A stretch of DNA of 64,000 bases from Klebsiella electrica. Its GTDB lineage: Bacteria; Pseudomonadota; Gammaproteobacteria; Enterobacterales; Enterobacteriaceae. Location of the stretch: positions 1,550,001 to 1,614,000 of the forward strand of contig NZ_CP041247.1 of NCBI RefSeq assembly GCF_006711645.1, written 5' to 3'. Below the pieces are notes generated by a model that was not told the DNA's origin, did no database searches, and saw only the letters and a list, made by a program, of their open reading frames with translations. Shown here in pieces: positions 9,325-18,814 of this stretch. Made by a program: the position numbers and the translations under genes. Within the stretch, counting starts at the first letter, position 1. Every line of letters starts with the position of its first letter.

Positions 9325-10534
9325 GCGCCGGTCTGTTGCGCAGGCGGCGAGGAATCAGCGCCATCACCACCAGCCCGGCCAGAACGCCAATAGCCAGATT
9401 GCTGGTCCCGACCGTCGCGGCGACGGTCGCCAGCATGACCAGCGTTTCCGGCCACGGATGACGCGCCACTTCCGTCGGACGAACGCTATGCCAGCTGAAG
9501 GTCCTGGCCGCCACGATAACCATCACTGCGGCCAGCACCACCATCGGAATTTTCGCCATCACGTCACTCAGCGCGGTCACCAGCAGCAGCAGGACGAGGC
9601 CTGCCGCAACGGTTGAGACGCGACTTCGGCCCTTGCCCATTTCGACGTTAACGATGGTCTGCCCGATCATCGCGCAGCCGGCGATGCCGCCGTAGAGTCC
9701 GGCGAGAATATTGGCAATGCCCAGTCCGGTACTCTCGCGCGCTTTGCTGGATGGCGTGTGGGTCAGATCATCCACGAGTTTCGCCGTCAGCAGCGATTCC
9801 AGCAGCCCAACGAAGGCGATACTCAACGCGCAGGGCCAGATAATGTTCAGCGTGTGCAGATCGAGCGGTACCAGCAGAGCGGTCAGCCCAGGCAGCCCGC
9901 CGCTCATGCTGCCTGCATCACCAACGGTGGGCAACAGCTGGCCGGTGGTGACGGTAAACAGCGTCAGCAGGATGATGGCGATCAGCGGCGAAGGGATGGC
10001 TTTGATATAGCGCGGCGCCCACAGCACAATCAGCAGCGTCAGTACAAACAGGCCGAGGATCAGCGGCTGGCTGCTCCAGAAATGCGGCACCTGGGCAAAG
10101 AAGATCAGTATCCCCAGCGCATTCACAAAACCGGTCATCACCGATTGAGGAATAAAGCGCATCAGCCGGGCCATGCCGCACAACCCAAACAAAATTTGAA
10201 TAATGCCAGCCAGAATGACAGCGGGCAGGATATACCCGACGCCGTGCTGATGCACCATCGGACCAATCACCAGCGCCACCGACCCCGCCGCCGCGGTGAC
10301 CATGGCCGGTCTGCCGCCGAGCACCGACATCGCCAGACAGAGCACGACGGACGCAATCAGGCTGACTTTCGGATCCACCCCGGCAATCACCGAGAAGGAG
10401 ATAACCTCTGGAATCAGGGCCAGCGCGGTGAGGACGCCAGCCAGCGTTTCGCGGGCCAGCAGTGACGGCGAGCGTAATACGTGGCGAGGCGCGCCGTTTG
10501 AAGCGGGTGGGGTGTGGTTGGGGGCCTGATGCAT
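9287..10534 (-). CDS. SulP-family inorganic anion transporter lacking a STAS domain
   Basis: This inner-membrane permease belongs to the sulfate permease (SLC26/SulP) group. It has about 415 residues with 10 or more hydrophobic segments. The family pattern PEVISFSVIAGVDP lies near the N-terminus, and GGIAGCAMIGQTIVN with LVDDLTHTPSSKARE in the middle. It ends 20-30 residues after the last membrane segment, so the cytoplasmic STAS domain found in most SulP proteins is missing. The substrate cannot be read from sequence; sulfate, bicarbonate or another anion is possible. The start at 10534 (MHQAPNHTPP) is preferred over the TTG-type start 126 bases upstream. The 3' end overlaps mgtE tail-to-tail. 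Confidence 0.85.
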   Translation of the reverse strand: MHQAPNHTPPASNGAPRHVLRSPSLLARETLAGVLTALALIPEVISFSVIAGVDPKVSLIASVVLCLAMSVLGGRPAMVTAAAGSVALVIGPMVHQHGVGYILPAVILAGIIQILFGLCGMARLMRFIPQSVMTGFVNALGILIFFAQVPHFWSSQPLILGLFVLTLLIVLWAPRYIKAIPSPLIAIILLTLFTVTTGQLLPTVGDAGSMSGGLPGLTALLVPLDLHTLNIIWPCALSIAFVGLLESLLTAKLVDDLTHTPSSKARESTGLGIANILAGLYGGIAGCAMIGQTIVNVEMGKGRSRVSTVAAGLVLLLLVTALSDVMAKIPMVVLAAVMVIVAARTFSWHSVRPTEVARHPWPETLVMLATVAATVGTSNLAIGVLAGLVVMALIPRRLRNRPALTSEISSPDREK

Positions 10535-10807
10535 ACGCGTTTCGCTGGTAGATAAAAGCCGGAGCCACGAGCCTGAGCTTGTGTGCGGTCTGTCACAAAA
10601 CAGGGGATGATAGCGCGTGGACGGGGCATATACCAGTACAAAATATGATTTGACGTACACATTTATTAAACATTTTTATAACGGATCTCAAAACTCAACT
10701 TAAAATTTAAACAATATTTAATTTTTTGATCTTCGGTGTTACCTTGATTCTTGATAATCGTTTCACCTGCGCTAAATAAAAAGCGAGTAAAGTAAGGCTC
10801 AAATCCA

Positions 10808-12439
10808 ATGAAGAAAAAGATGGCCGTACCCAGCTCACCGGCGGTTGGTTCAAATACACCTCGGACCAACACCCGCCATGAGCAAGAGACGGATGTATTG
10901 TTGATCGGCGGCGGCATCATGAGCGCCACGTTGGGAACCTGGCTTCAGGAACTTGAGCCGGACTGGTCTATTACCATGGTCGAGCAGATGTCGAGCGTGG
11001 CAGAAGAGAGCTCGAACGGCTGGAACAATGCGGGTACCGGCCATGCGGCTTTGATGGAGCTGAACTACACGCCGCAAACCGCCAGCGGGATTAACATCGA
11101 TAAAGCGGTCGATATCAACGAATCCTTCCAAATCTCGCGGCAATTTTGGGCGCACCAGGTGACACGCGGCATACTCAGTAAGCCGAAATCGTTTATTAAC
11201 AGCGTACCGCACATGAGTTTTGTGTGGGGCGAAGACAATGTGAATTTCCTGCGCGCGCGTTATGCGGCGCTGCAGCAAAGTGAGCTGTTCCGCGGGATTC
11301 GCTATTCTGAAGATCATCAGCAGATCAAAGAGTGGGCGCCGCTGGTGATGGAAGGGCGCGATCCGCAGCAAAAAGTGGCCGCGACCCGCACCGAAGTCGG
11401 GACCGACGTCAACTACGGGGAAATCACCCGTCAGCTGATTGCCGGACTGCAGACCCACGATAACTTCTCTTTGCAGCTTGGTACCGTCGTGCGTCGCTTT
11501 AAGCGCAACGCGGACAAGAGCTGGACGGTCACCCTGGCCGATGCCGATAATCGTCGCCAGAAGCGGGTGATTAAAGCCAAATTTATCTTTATTGGCGCCG
11601 GTGGAGCCGCGCTGACGCTGTTGCAGGAAACCGGTATTCCTCAGGCGAAAGAGTACGCGGGCTTCCCGGTGGGCGGTCAGTTCCTGGTGTGTGAAAACCC
11701 GGAGGTGGTTAACCATCATCTGGCGAAAGTTTATGGTCAGGCTGAAGTGGGCGCGCCGCCGATGTCGGTCCCGCATATCGATACGCGGATTATCGATGGC
11801 AAGCGGGTGGTACTGTTCGGGCCATTCGCCACCTTCTCGACCCGCTTCCTGAAAAACGGTTCGCTGTGGGATCTGCTGGCATCAACCAACACCTCGAATA
11901 TTCTGCCGATGCTCAATGTCGGTCTGGATAACTTCGACCTGGTGAAATACCTGATTAGTCAGGTGATGCAGAAAGATAACGATCGTCACGAGGCGCTACG
12001 CGAATACTATCCGGAAGCGAATAAAGAAGACTGGCGCTTGTGGCAGGCCGGTCAGCGCGTGCAGATTATCAAACGCAACGGTAAGAAGGGCGTACTGCGT
12101 CTGGGCACCGAAGTCGTCAGCGATGATGAAGGGACCGTTGCCGCGCTGCTGGGGGCGTCTCCAGGAGCCTCGACGGCAGCGCCTATCATGCTGCAGCTGA
12201 TGGAGAAGGTCTTTAAAGAGAAAGTTCAGTCGCCCGCCTGGCAGGCGAAACTGAAAGAGATCATCCCGTCCTACGGCCTGCGTCTGGATGGTAACCCGGC
12301 GGCGATTGAACAGGCGCTGGCGTGGACCAGTGAAGTACTGCAACTGCATTACGAGCCAGTCACGATGGTTGATCAGGTCCCGCTTGCACAGCTCAAGCCG
12401 CTGTCTGGCGATAAACCTATGGCGGATATTGCGCTGTAA
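10808..12439 (+). CDS. mqo: Malate:quinone oxidoreductase
   Basis: Mqo is a peripheral membrane FAD enzyme that oxidises malate to oxaloacetate and reduces quinone, in parallel to NAD-dependent malate dehydrogenase. The protein is about 543 residues. The Rossmann FAD motif [13 protein letters not shown] lies near residue 35, followed by [15 protein letters not shown], and the C-terminal FAD contact is [11 protein letters not shown]. The N-terminal 25 residues are variable and differ from E. coli. The C-terminus ADIAL matches the E. coli ending. The gene is convergent with eco and separated from it by a short palindrome. Confidence 0.95.
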   Translation: MKKKMAVPSSPAVGSNTPRTNTRHEQETDVLLIGGGIMSATLGTWLQELEPDWSITMVEQMSSVAEESSNGWNNAGTGHAALMELNYTPQTASGINIDKAVDINESFQISRQFWAHQVTRGILSKPKSFINSVPHMSFVWGEDNVNFLRARYAALQQSELFRGIRYSEDHQQIKEWAPLVMEGRDPQQKVAATRTEVGTDVNYGEITRQLIAGLQTHDNFSLQLGTVVRRFKRNADKSWTVTLADADNRRQKRVIKAKFIFIGAGGAALTLLQETGIPQAKEYAGFPVGGQFLVCENPEVVNHHLAKVYGQAEVGAPPMSVPHIDTRIIDGKRVVLFGPFATFSTRFLKNGSLWDLLASTNTSNILPMLNVGLDNFDLVKYLISQVMQKDNDRHEALREYYPEANKEDWRLWQAGQRVQIIKRNGKKGVLRLGTEVVSDDEGTVAALLGASPGASTAAPIMLQLMEKVFKEKVQSPAWQAKLKEIIPSYGLRLDGNPAAIEQALAWTSEVLQLHYEPVTMVDQVPLAQLKPLSGDKPMADIAL

Positions 12440-12456
12440 TTGCGCGGTAGCACGAT

Positions 12457-12480
12457 ATCCGGCGGCTGATGCCGCCGGAT
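12457..12480. repeat. REP-like palindrome between mqo and eco
   Basis: A perfect 10-bp inverted repeat, ATCCGGCGGC-tgat-GCCGCCGGAT, lies between two convergent genes. It has the GC-rich composition of REP/PU elements and could act as a 3'-end barrier for both transcripts. There is no T-tract. Confidence 0.65.
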
Positions 12481-12495
12481 GGTGATTGTTATGCC

Positions 12496-12987
12496 TTAGC
12501 GTTCAACGGCATTGCCGATGGTTTCGCCGGCTTTCCAGATACGGTATTTCACTTCGACGTTATCTGGCGTGTAGACCACGATTGGCAGCTTGCTGTTGTA
12601 GCGCAGCATCGCATCATCACCTAATCCTGCCAGCACGAATTTACGCTCTTTTTTGCCGTCCGGGCAGGCCATCATGGTCGAAACCGGTCCGGTCACTTTG
12701 TCAAACACGTAGTAATCGTAGCCCCAGCCTTCCAGCGTTTTGCTTTCCAGTTGGCCGCCAAGGCGATGGTGGTTGCAGTCAACCTCCAGGGTCTGGCCGA
12801 TCATCAGCTCGACTTTAAATGCGGATTCGTCCTGCTGCTGCGGCAGCTGAATCACCTGACGCTTCATGCCTTTTTCCGCCTGCGGATAGGGGGCGATCTT
12901 TTCCAGAGGTTGTTCAGCGGCCAGCGCGCTGGTGGATACACCGGCAACGGCCAGCAGAGAAACAGCAAGCGTAGCGATTTTCTTCAC
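12496..12987 (-). CDS. eco: Ecotin, periplasmic serine protease inhibitor
   Basis: Ecotin is a dimeric periplasmic inhibitor of chymotrypsin-fold serine proteases, including trypsin and elastase, and protects the cell from host proteases. It has 163 residues with a signal peptide of about 23 residues ending TSALA, then [12 protein letters not shown]. The reactive loop is [13 protein letters not shown] with Met at the P1 site, as in E. coli. Cysteines flank the loop for the conserved disulfide. It is convergent with mqo. Confidence 0.95.
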   Translation of the reverse strand: MKKIATLAVSLLAVAGVSTSALAAEQPLEKIAPYPQAEKGMKRQVIQLPQQQDESAFKVELMIGQTLEVDCNHHRLGGQLESKTLEGWGYDYYVFDKVTGPVSTMMACPDGKKERKFVLAGLGDDAMLRYNSKLPIVVYTPDNVEVKYRIWKAGETIGNAVER

Positions 12988-13171
12988 GATTCATCATCCT
13001 TTGTTATCGATCTTTAACGACCAAAGACTAACACCCTTTTGCAGAATGGTAAGAATAATTTACCATTATTTTCATATATCCTGGTCGTATTCACTGGATT
13101 TGATATTGTGTTTGCAAGTATTCACTATCTGCTTTTACTCTATGAGCGAAAGGTTCTTTGGCCATCCGCCA

Positions 13172-13193
13172 GGGGGAAGCTAAGGCTTCCCCC
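13172..13193 (-). terminator. Strong hairpin just after the permease gene
   Basis: A perfect 9-bp stem GGGGGAAGC/GCTTCCCCC with loop TAAG sits 5 bases past the stop codon of the minus-strand permease. There is no clear U-tract. Confidence 0.55.
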
Positions 13194-13198
13194 GGTGC

Positions 13199-14308
13199 TC
13201 ATTCATCGCGACTGATTTTGCCTTCCTCGATGAACTCTTCATTTATTTCGTCGGTATTGCCAGCGTGTTCGCGGCCCGATAGCAGATTCCAGCAGGCGAT
13301 AAACAGGGCGGCGATCAGCGGGCCGATAACAAAGCCATTGATACCGTAAATCTCCATGCCGCCGAGGGTGGAAATTAAAATCAGATAGTCCGGCATTTTG
13401 GTGTCTTTGCCCACCAGCAGCGGGCGCAGAATGTTATCCACCAGGCCTATCACCACCACGAAGAAGCCGACGATAAACGCCCCCTGCCAGAGCTGATCGG
13501 TGGCAAACAGGAAGATGGCGGCCGGCACCCAGACAATGGCCGAACCGATCGCCGGAATCAGCGACAGGAACGCCATGATGGCGCCCCACAAAATGCTGCC
13601 GTCGAGGCCGGCGATAGAAAACGCGATACCGCCGAGTGTGCCCTGCGCGACGGCGACGGCGACGGTCCCTTTTACGGTGGCTCGTGATACGGCGGCAAAT
13701 TTGGCAAACAGATGCTGCTTAACGTAGTTAGACAGCGGCAGAGACTCAAGGATGAGCATAACCAGATAGGGGCCATCCTTGAGCAGGAAAAACAGCAGAT
13801 AGAGCATGATGCCGAAGCTAACGGTAAAGCCGAAAGTCCCTTTACCAATCAGGAACGCGCTGCCGGCCAGATATTGTCCGCCTTTGAGGGCGGCGTCAGA
13901 GAGCTGTTTCTGAATCTGCTCTGCGCTGTCAAGGTTATGCTCGGAGAGAAAGCTTCTGGCCCACTCCGGCAGATGGGCAAACAGGTTTGCCACCACCACG
14001 GGAAACTGGGTGTCGTTATGCTGCAGCCGGGTGTACACCAGGTTTAGCTCAATCGCCAGCGATGAAATGATGATCGCCAGCGGGGTGAAGACAATCAGGC
14101 AGATAATCACGACGGTCAATAGCGATGCCAGGCCATTGCGCTCACCGAGGCGAGCACGCAATTTGTTCTTCACCGGGTTAAAGATGACCGACAGAATCGC
14201 GGCCCACAGTATGGCTGAATAATAAGGGGAAAGAACATTAAAAAAGGCGAGGCTGACCATCAGCAAAATCAGGATAAAAAATCCCTTCGTAAGTCCATTA
14301 ACTCTCAT
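13199..14308 (-). CDS. AI-2E family (PerM/UPF0118) membrane transporter
   Basis: This is a polytopic inner-membrane protein of the AI-2 exporter/PerM superfamily. It is about 369 residues from the ATG at 14308 (preceded by GGAACG) and has two N-terminal membrane helices, a soluble middle region of about 130 residues, then a cluster of helices with the family motif LVDNILRPLLVGKD and LGGMEIYGINGFVIGPLIAA. The tail is acidic (NTDEINEEFIEEG). It is not the YdiK sequence I remember. Members export small organic molecules or work as ion antiporters, and the substrate here is unknown. It lies between eco and proL, where I recall E. coli K-12 carrying nap, ccm and narP. Confidence 0.85.
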   Translation of the reverse strand: MRVNGLTKGFFILILLMVSLAFFNVLSPYYSAILWAAILSVIFNPVKNKLRARLGERNGLASLLTVVIICLIVFTPLAIIISSLAIELNLVYTRLQHNDTQFPVVVANLFAHLPEWARSFLSEHNLDSAEQIQKQLSDAALKGGQYLAGSAFLIGKGTFGFTVSFGIMLYLLFFLLKDGPYLVMLILESLPLSNYVKQHLFAKFAAVSRATVKGTVAVAVAQGTLGGIAFSIAGLDGSILWGAIMAFLSLIPAIGSAIVWVPAAIFLFATDQLWQGAFIVGFFVVVIGLVDNILRPLLVGKDTKMPDYLILISTLGGMEIYGINGFVIGPLIAALFIACWNLLSGREHAGNTDEINEEFIEEGKISRDE

Positions 14309-14470
14309 ATTAATCGTTCCGGTGTCAGGCAAGTACGACGAATAATAGAAGCTATTCACCGATTTACAATCAATAAGGTCGGAGTTTGTTCATCACAAGC
14401 GCAGAAAGCGGGATAAAAATGGATTTGGCCGCGGCCCGCGACCATTGCGGCGGCGGGATTCAGGCAACAA

Positions 14471-14504
14471 AAAAACCGCAAACTCAGAGAGAGTGCGGGT
14501 TTTT
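14471..14504 (-). terminator. Terminator downstream of proL
   Basis: The stem CCGCA/TGCGG is flanked by A-runs on one side and T-runs on the other, so it can work in both directions. It follows the minus-strand tRNA gene. Confidence 0.7.
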
Positions 14505-14546
14505 GTGGGGTTACCGGTCGTTAACGAAACTTACCGGTGAATGATT

Positions 14547-14623
14547 TGGTCGGCACGAGAGGATTTGAACCTCCGACCCCCGACACCCCATGACGGTGCG
14601 CTACCAGGCTGCGCTACGTGCCG
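14547..14623 (-). tRNA. proL: tRNA-Pro (anticodon GGG)
   Basis: Read on the minus strand, the 77-nt sequence begins CGGCACGTAGCGCAGCCTGG and ends CTCTCGTGCCGACCA. It folds as a complete cloverleaf: acceptor CGGCACG/CGTGCCG, T arm GGTTCAAATCC, and anticodon loop with GGG. The CCA end is encoded. Its place next to yejM is that of E. coli proL. There is no sign of an integrated element at its 3' end. Confidence 0.96.
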
Positions 14624-14700
14624 ACGTATGGAGGACAATATTACCCGTTCCCCAACCGAATGCAAGCCGGGGAACGGCTGATTGATTCATAATTAATCAA

Positions 14701-16461
14701 TCAGTTAGCGATAAAGCGTTTTTCGTCAGTCAGGATCTGCAGCAGCAGGCTGAGCTGAGGTTTGCGGTTATCGATTTTCTTACCGTCGCTGTCCCAGGTG
14801 CTGTAGGTGCCGTTGTGGTTCAGCACCACGGTCGCCTCTGACGACGTGACCGCCAGCGTATCGCCGTTGGCTGCCGTTACCCAGGCCCGGCGGCGCACGG
14901 GGCTGAACAGGTCTTCGCCCTGAGAATATTCGTTGGCGGGCGTGGAGACGTGCAGCAGGCGCTGCATCAGCGTCGTCATCACATCTTTGTTGCTGGTCAG
15001 CGTCGCGATGTTCTGCGCCGGAATGCCAGGCCAGTGAATAACCAGAGGAACCTGCAGTTGCTCCCGGGACCAGTCAAATTCACCGTTCTGCGGATTCAAC
15101 GGCATCCCGTGAGCGGCGGTGATAATCACCACCGTATTATCCAGTTTTCCGGCCTCGTTCAGAGCGCTCAGCACCCGGCCGATCTGGTTATCAACATCTC
15201 CCGCCGCACGGCTGTAGCGCCGCGCGAAATTTTGCTGCTGACTGTCGTCCAATGTGGTGCCGTTCAGCGAAATCCACGAGAACCAGCGGTTTTCATCCTG
15301 AGCATAGCGATTGAGCCAGCCAATCCATTGGTCCGCCGTTTGCTCATCGCTCTGCGTTTTCTCATTGGGCAGCGAGAAATCGGACAGCAGCGCCTGGCGA
15401 TAGAGCGGGCTGCTGAAGCCATCGGAGGAGAACAGTCCCAGCTGATATCCCTGCTGGTTAAAGGCCGTAATCAACGCTGCCGGAATGCGGGCAGAGAGCA
15501 CGCCATCCATATAGCCCGGCGAAATCCCGTAGAACAGGCCAAACATACCGTTATCGGTGGTGTTGCCGGAGCTCATATGCTGGGTAAAGTTGACGTTCTC
15601 TTGCGCGAAACGGGCCAGTTCCGGCATATTTTTCTCAAACCGCGAATAGTTCAGGTTATCGACGGTGATGAGCAGAACGTTGTAGCCAGCCCCCAGATCG
15701 CGATAGCGCAGGGTGCTCAGGGGGTACTCAACGGAGACGGCTTCCGGCGCCCCCTGTTCCATCAGACGCCGCTGGTAATCCTGGGCGTCGAGCAGGCCAT
15801 GTTTCTCAAGGAAACGGCGAGCCGTCATCGGATAGGAGAGCGGCAGGTTCGCCCGTTGCATGGTGATCGGGCGATAGAAATTCGCATCCGCCCAGATATA
15901 AATCAGGTGGCTGCTAATAAAAGAGAGGAAGAAGAACCAGGCGACAGGCCGGGCGTAGTGACGGCGACGCGTCAGGCTGCGCAGCTTCTGCCAGCTCCAG
16001 GTCGCAAACAGCATTTCCAGCAGGAAGATAATCGGCACGCTGATAAACATCAGTTGCCAGTCGCGCGCCATCTCATTCTGGTCAGGGTTGATGACCAGTT
16101 CCCAGACAATCGGGTTAAGATGCAGGTGGAAACGGGTAAAAACTTCGCTATCGATCAGCAGCAGCGTCATGCCCGCGGTCGCCAGAATGACCGACAGGAA
16201 GCGCATCAAGCGCTGCGATATGACGATAAAGGTCAGCGGGAACAGAATCAGGACATAGCTGGTAAACACCAGGAAACTGAAGTGACCCACGAGGCTGACG
16301 TACGAGAAAATACGTCCGCCCAGAGTCGTGGGCCAGTCGGCGACAAAAAGATAGCGGCTGCCGAGCACCATGGCCAACAACATGTTGAACAGGGCGAACC
16401 AGTGCCCCCAGCTGACCATCTGGGAGATTTTTTCTCGGTAGGGCTGACGAAGAGTCACCAT
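14701..16461 (-). CDS. yejM: Inner-membrane LPS/cardiolipin regulator YejM (PbgA/LapC)
   Basis: YejM is an essential inner-membrane protein that controls LpxC stability through LapB and so sets LPS synthesis; it also binds LPS and cardiolipin. It has 586 residues, the E. coli length, from the ATG at 16461. Five hydrophobic segments occupy about residues 15-190, followed by a periplasmic sulfatase-like domain with NVLLITVDNLNYSRFEK and HMSSGNTTDNG. The canonical sulfatase nucleophile is not present in that motif, consistent with a non-enzymatic role. It ends LTDEKRFIAN. It follows yejL by 19 bp on the same strand, an operon. Confidence 0.95.
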   Translation of the reverse strand: MVTLRQPYREKISQMVSWGHWFALFNMLLAMVLGSRYLFVADWPTTLGGRIFSYVSLVGHFSFLVFTSYVLILFPLTFIVISQRLMRFLSVILATAGMTLLLIDSEVFTRFHLHLNPIVWELVINPDQNEMARDWQLMFISVPIIFLLEMLFATWSWQKLRSLTRRRHYARPVAWFFFLSFISSHLIYIWADANFYRPITMQRANLPLSYPMTARRFLEKHGLLDAQDYQRRLMEQGAPEAVSVEYPLSTLRYRDLGAGYNVLLITVDNLNYSRFEKNMPELARFAQENVNFTQHMSSGNTTDNGMFGLFYGISPGYMDGVLSARIPAALITAFNQQGYQLGLFSSDGFSSPLYRQALLSDFSLPNEKTQSDEQTADQWIGWLNRYAQDENRWFSWISLNGTTLDDSQQQNFARRYSRAAGDVDNQIGRVLSALNEAGKLDNTVVIITAAHGMPLNPQNGEFDWSREQLQVPLVIHWPGIPAQNIATLTSNKDVMTTLMQRLLHVSTPANEYSQGEDLFSPVRRRAWVTAANGDTLAVTSSEATVVLNHNGTYSTWDSDGKKIDNRKPQLSLLLQILTDEKRFIAN

Positions 16462-16480
16462 ATACAGTTGTTGGTTATCC

Positions 16481-16708
16481 TTAGTGCGCCGGATCGTCGT
16501 TGATTGAAGACTGTAGAGCCTGGGCAAAAGAACGGGCGATCGCCTGACGCTGCGCCGGCGCGACGCTACTATTGATCAGGTTAGTCACCATATTGCCCAG
16601 CACCATCAGTGAAAGGTCAACGGGGGCTTTGTGTGTTTCCAGCACGTTGGTCAGCTCGCTGAGCAGCTGTTCGACGTGTTCATCACTATAGCGGGATAAT
16701 TGCGGCAT
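16481..16708 (-). CDS. yejL: UPF0352 protein YejL
   Basis: YejL is a 75-residue helical protein of unknown function, conserved beside yejM in enterobacteria. From the ATG at 16708 it reads [16 protein letters not shown] and ends SSINDDPAH. An upstream in-frame start would add 28 residues that do not match the family. It is the first gene of the yejL-yejM pair and is divergent from yejK. Confidence 0.92.
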   Translation of the reverse strand: MPQLSRYSDEHVEQLLSELTNVLETHKAPVDLSLMVLGNMVTNLINSSVAPAQRQAIARSFAQALQSSINDDPAH

Positions 16709-16897
16709 AAACTCAAAATCTGTTTGTTCGTGAAAGGGCAACATATTACCGTAGCAGAAGCTTTTTTTCCGCATTTTTTCGCCACGGCGCAAAAGCGTGC
16801 ACGATCGCGAGTCTCAGGCGCTCGAAGAGTCACGCGGCAGTTGCGTCGCCGTCCCGGCGGTGGTTGAATACCGGCCGGTCTAAAAGGAGAGTTTAAC

Positions 16898-17905
16898 ATG
16901 AGTCTGGATATCGACCAGATTGCCCTGCATCAGTTAATTAAACGTGATGAACAAAACCTCGAGCTGGTGCTGCGCGATTCCTTACTGGAGCCGAATGCGC
17001 CGGTCGTGGAAATGATGGCCGAGCTGCATCGTGTCTACAGCGCTAAAAACAAAGCCTACGGTCTGTTTAACGAAGAGAGCGAGCTGGCGCAGGCCCTTCG
17101 CCAGCAGCGCCAGGGCGAAGAAGACTTTCTCCCGTTCAGCCGGGCGGCAACCGGCCGTCTGCGTGACGAACTGGCGAAATATCCTTTCGCAGAAGGCGGT
17201 ATCGTTCTGTTCTGTCAGTATCGTTATCTGGCGGTAGAGTATTTGCTGGTGGCGGTACTCAACAACCTGAGCAGTATGCGCGTTAACGAAGATCTGGATA
17301 TCAGCTCGACCCACTATCTGGATATCAATCATGCCGATATTGTGGCGCGCATTGACCTGACGGAATGGGAAACCAATTCGGAGTCAACCCGCTACCTGAC
17401 CTTCCTCAAAGGCCGGGTCGGACGTAAAGTGGCCGATTTCTTTATGGACTTCCTCGGCGCCAGCGAAGGGCTGAACGCCAAAGCGCAGAACCGTGGCCTG
17501 CTGCAGGCGGTCGATGATTTTGCCTCCGATGCTCAGCTCGATAAGTCCGAGCGGCAGAACGTTCGTCAGCAGGTATACGCTTATTGCAACGAGCAGCTGC
17601 AGGCGGGAGAAGAGATTGAACTGGAATCTTTATCCAAAGAGCTGGCCGGCGTCAGCGAGAAGAGTTTCCAGCAGTTTACCGCTGAACAGGGGTATGAGCT
17701 GGAAGAGAGCTTCCCGGCGGATCGCAGTACGCTGCGTCAGTTGACCAAGTTTGCCGGCAGCGGCGGCGGGTTAACGATCAACTTTGATGCCATGCTGCTG
17801 GGTGAGCGGGTGTTCTGGGATCCGGCAACGGATACGCTGACCATCAAAGGCACGCCGCCCAACCTGCGCGATCAGCTGCAGCGTCGGACCTCCGGCGGTA
17901 GCTGA
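16898..17905 (+). CDS. yejK: Nucleoid-associated protein YejK (NdpA)
   Basis: YejK is a 335-residue abundant nucleoid-associated protein; the E. coli homologue interacts with topoisomerase IV and gyrase. The sequence begins [20 protein letters not shown] and contains the family block [17 protein letters not shown] near residue 165. It is preceded by AGGAGAG. It is divergent from yejL. The downstream palindrome probably ends the transcript. Confidence 0.94.
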   Translation: MSLDIDQIALHQLIKRDEQNLELVLRDSLLEPNAPVVEMMAELHRVYSAKNKAYGLFNEESELAQALRQQRQGEEDFLPFSRAATGRLRDELAKYPFAEGGIVLFCQYRYLAVEYLLVAVLNNLSSMRVNEDLDISSTHYLDINHADIVARIDLTEWETNSESTRYLTFLKGRVGRKVADFFMDFLGASEGLNAKAQNRGLLQAVDDFASDAQLDKSERQNVRQQVYAYCNEQLQAGEEIELESLSKELAGVSEKSFQQFTAEQGYELEESFPADRSTLRQLTKFAGSGGGLTINFDAMLLGERVFWDPATDTLTIKGTPPNLRDQLQRRTSGGS

Positions 17906-17913
17906 TTCTCCGC

Positions 17914-17937
17914 CAGCCCCGCTGAATGTCGGGGCTG
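17914..17937 (+). terminator. Hairpin after yejK
   Basis: The stem CAGCCCCG/CGGGGCTG has an 8-base loop and starts 9 bases past the stop codon. It has no T-run, so termination could be Rho-dependent or the hairpin may only stabilise the 3' end. Confidence 0.5.
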
Positions 17938-17968
17938 CTGCCCGTGCCTTCTGCGGCCCGCGGCGTTC

Positions 17969-18733
17969 CTACTCTGCATCAGCGCGGATCGTTTCGATCC
18001 CATGCTGAGTCAGCTTCGCCTGCAGGGCCTCATCGAGCACACCATCGATAATCAGGGTACTGGCAAGGCTTAACTCGCCGATGGCAAACGCCGACGCCGA
18101 GTTCAGTTTTTCCTGCGACGCCATCACAATGGTTTCCGCTGCCCGCGCGGCGAGCGCCCGCTTGATAGCCGCCTCTTCATAATCGCCGGTCGTGAAACCG
18201 GCGCGGTCGTGCACTCCGGTAACGCCCATAAAAAACAGATCGGCATTGATCCGCGCAATACCTTCCAGCGCGCTGGCGCCGACGGCGACCACCGAGTGTT
18301 TAAACAGCCGCCCGCCGATAAGAATGACTTCAATCAAAGGCCGCTCCACCAGCGCGACGGCAATACCGGGGCTGTGGGTCACGACGGTACAGGCCAAATC
18401 AGCCGGCAGAGAGCGGACCATTTCTTCTGTCGTGGTCCCGCCGTCGATAATCACCACCTGTCCCGGCTGGATCAGCGCCGCTGCCCGGCGGGCAATGGCC
18501 TGCTTCGAGGCGATTTGCACGTTTTTTCTTGTTTCGATTGGCGCGATGGCCGCCGAAACCGGCAGCGCGCCGCCGTGGACCCGCTGCAGTTTACCTTCCC
18601 CCGCCAGCTCGCGTAAATCCCGGCGAATCGAGTCTTCAGAGACGTTAAACCGCTGGCTTAGCTCGCCGGACATAACCTGTTTTTCGACGGCGAGAATCTG
18701 CAGTATTTGCTGTTTTCGTTGGCTGGCAAGCAT
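17969..18733 (-). CDS. DeoR/GlpR-family transcriptional regulator
   Basis: This is a 254-residue sugar-phosphate-type repressor. The N-terminal winged HTH reads RKQQILQILAVEKQVMSGEL through VSEDSIRRDLRELA and RVHGGALP, typical of DeoR. The C-terminal effector domain follows with IIDGGTTTEEMVRSLP and LIGGRLFKHSVVAVG. The effector cannot be deduced. It is divergent from the NudK-like gene with only 81 bp between their starts, so it probably controls itself and that neighbour. It is not present between yejK and rplY in E. coli K-12 as I recall. Confidence 0.88.
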   Translation of the reverse strand: MLASQRKQQILQILAVEKQVMSGELSQRFNVSEDSIRRDLRELAGEGKLQRVHGGALPVSAAIAPIETRKNVQIASKQAIARRAAALIQPGQVVIIDGGTTTEEMVRSLPADLACTVVTHSPGIAVALVERPLIEVILIGGRLFKHSVVAVGASALEGIARINADLFFMGVTGVHDRAGFTTGDYEEAAIKRALAARAAETIVMASQEKLNSASAFAIGELSLASTLIIDGVLDEALQAKLTQHGIETIRADAE

Positions 18734-18814
18734 ATTTTTACCTTCACGCTTTATCTTGTTTATGCGTTATTTTGCATGTTATCGTGGCCGCTGTCATCTC
18801 ATCAGGAGAAAAAT

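Noticed and set aside
14547..14623. Prophage or island attachment at tRNA-Pro
   Set aside because: No duplicated tRNA 3' end, no integrase and no foreign genes next to it.
14950..16503. 517-codon open frame on the plus strand across yejM
   Set aside because: It is antisense to an essential conserved gene, rich in Gln, Arg and His as shadow frames are, with no domain.
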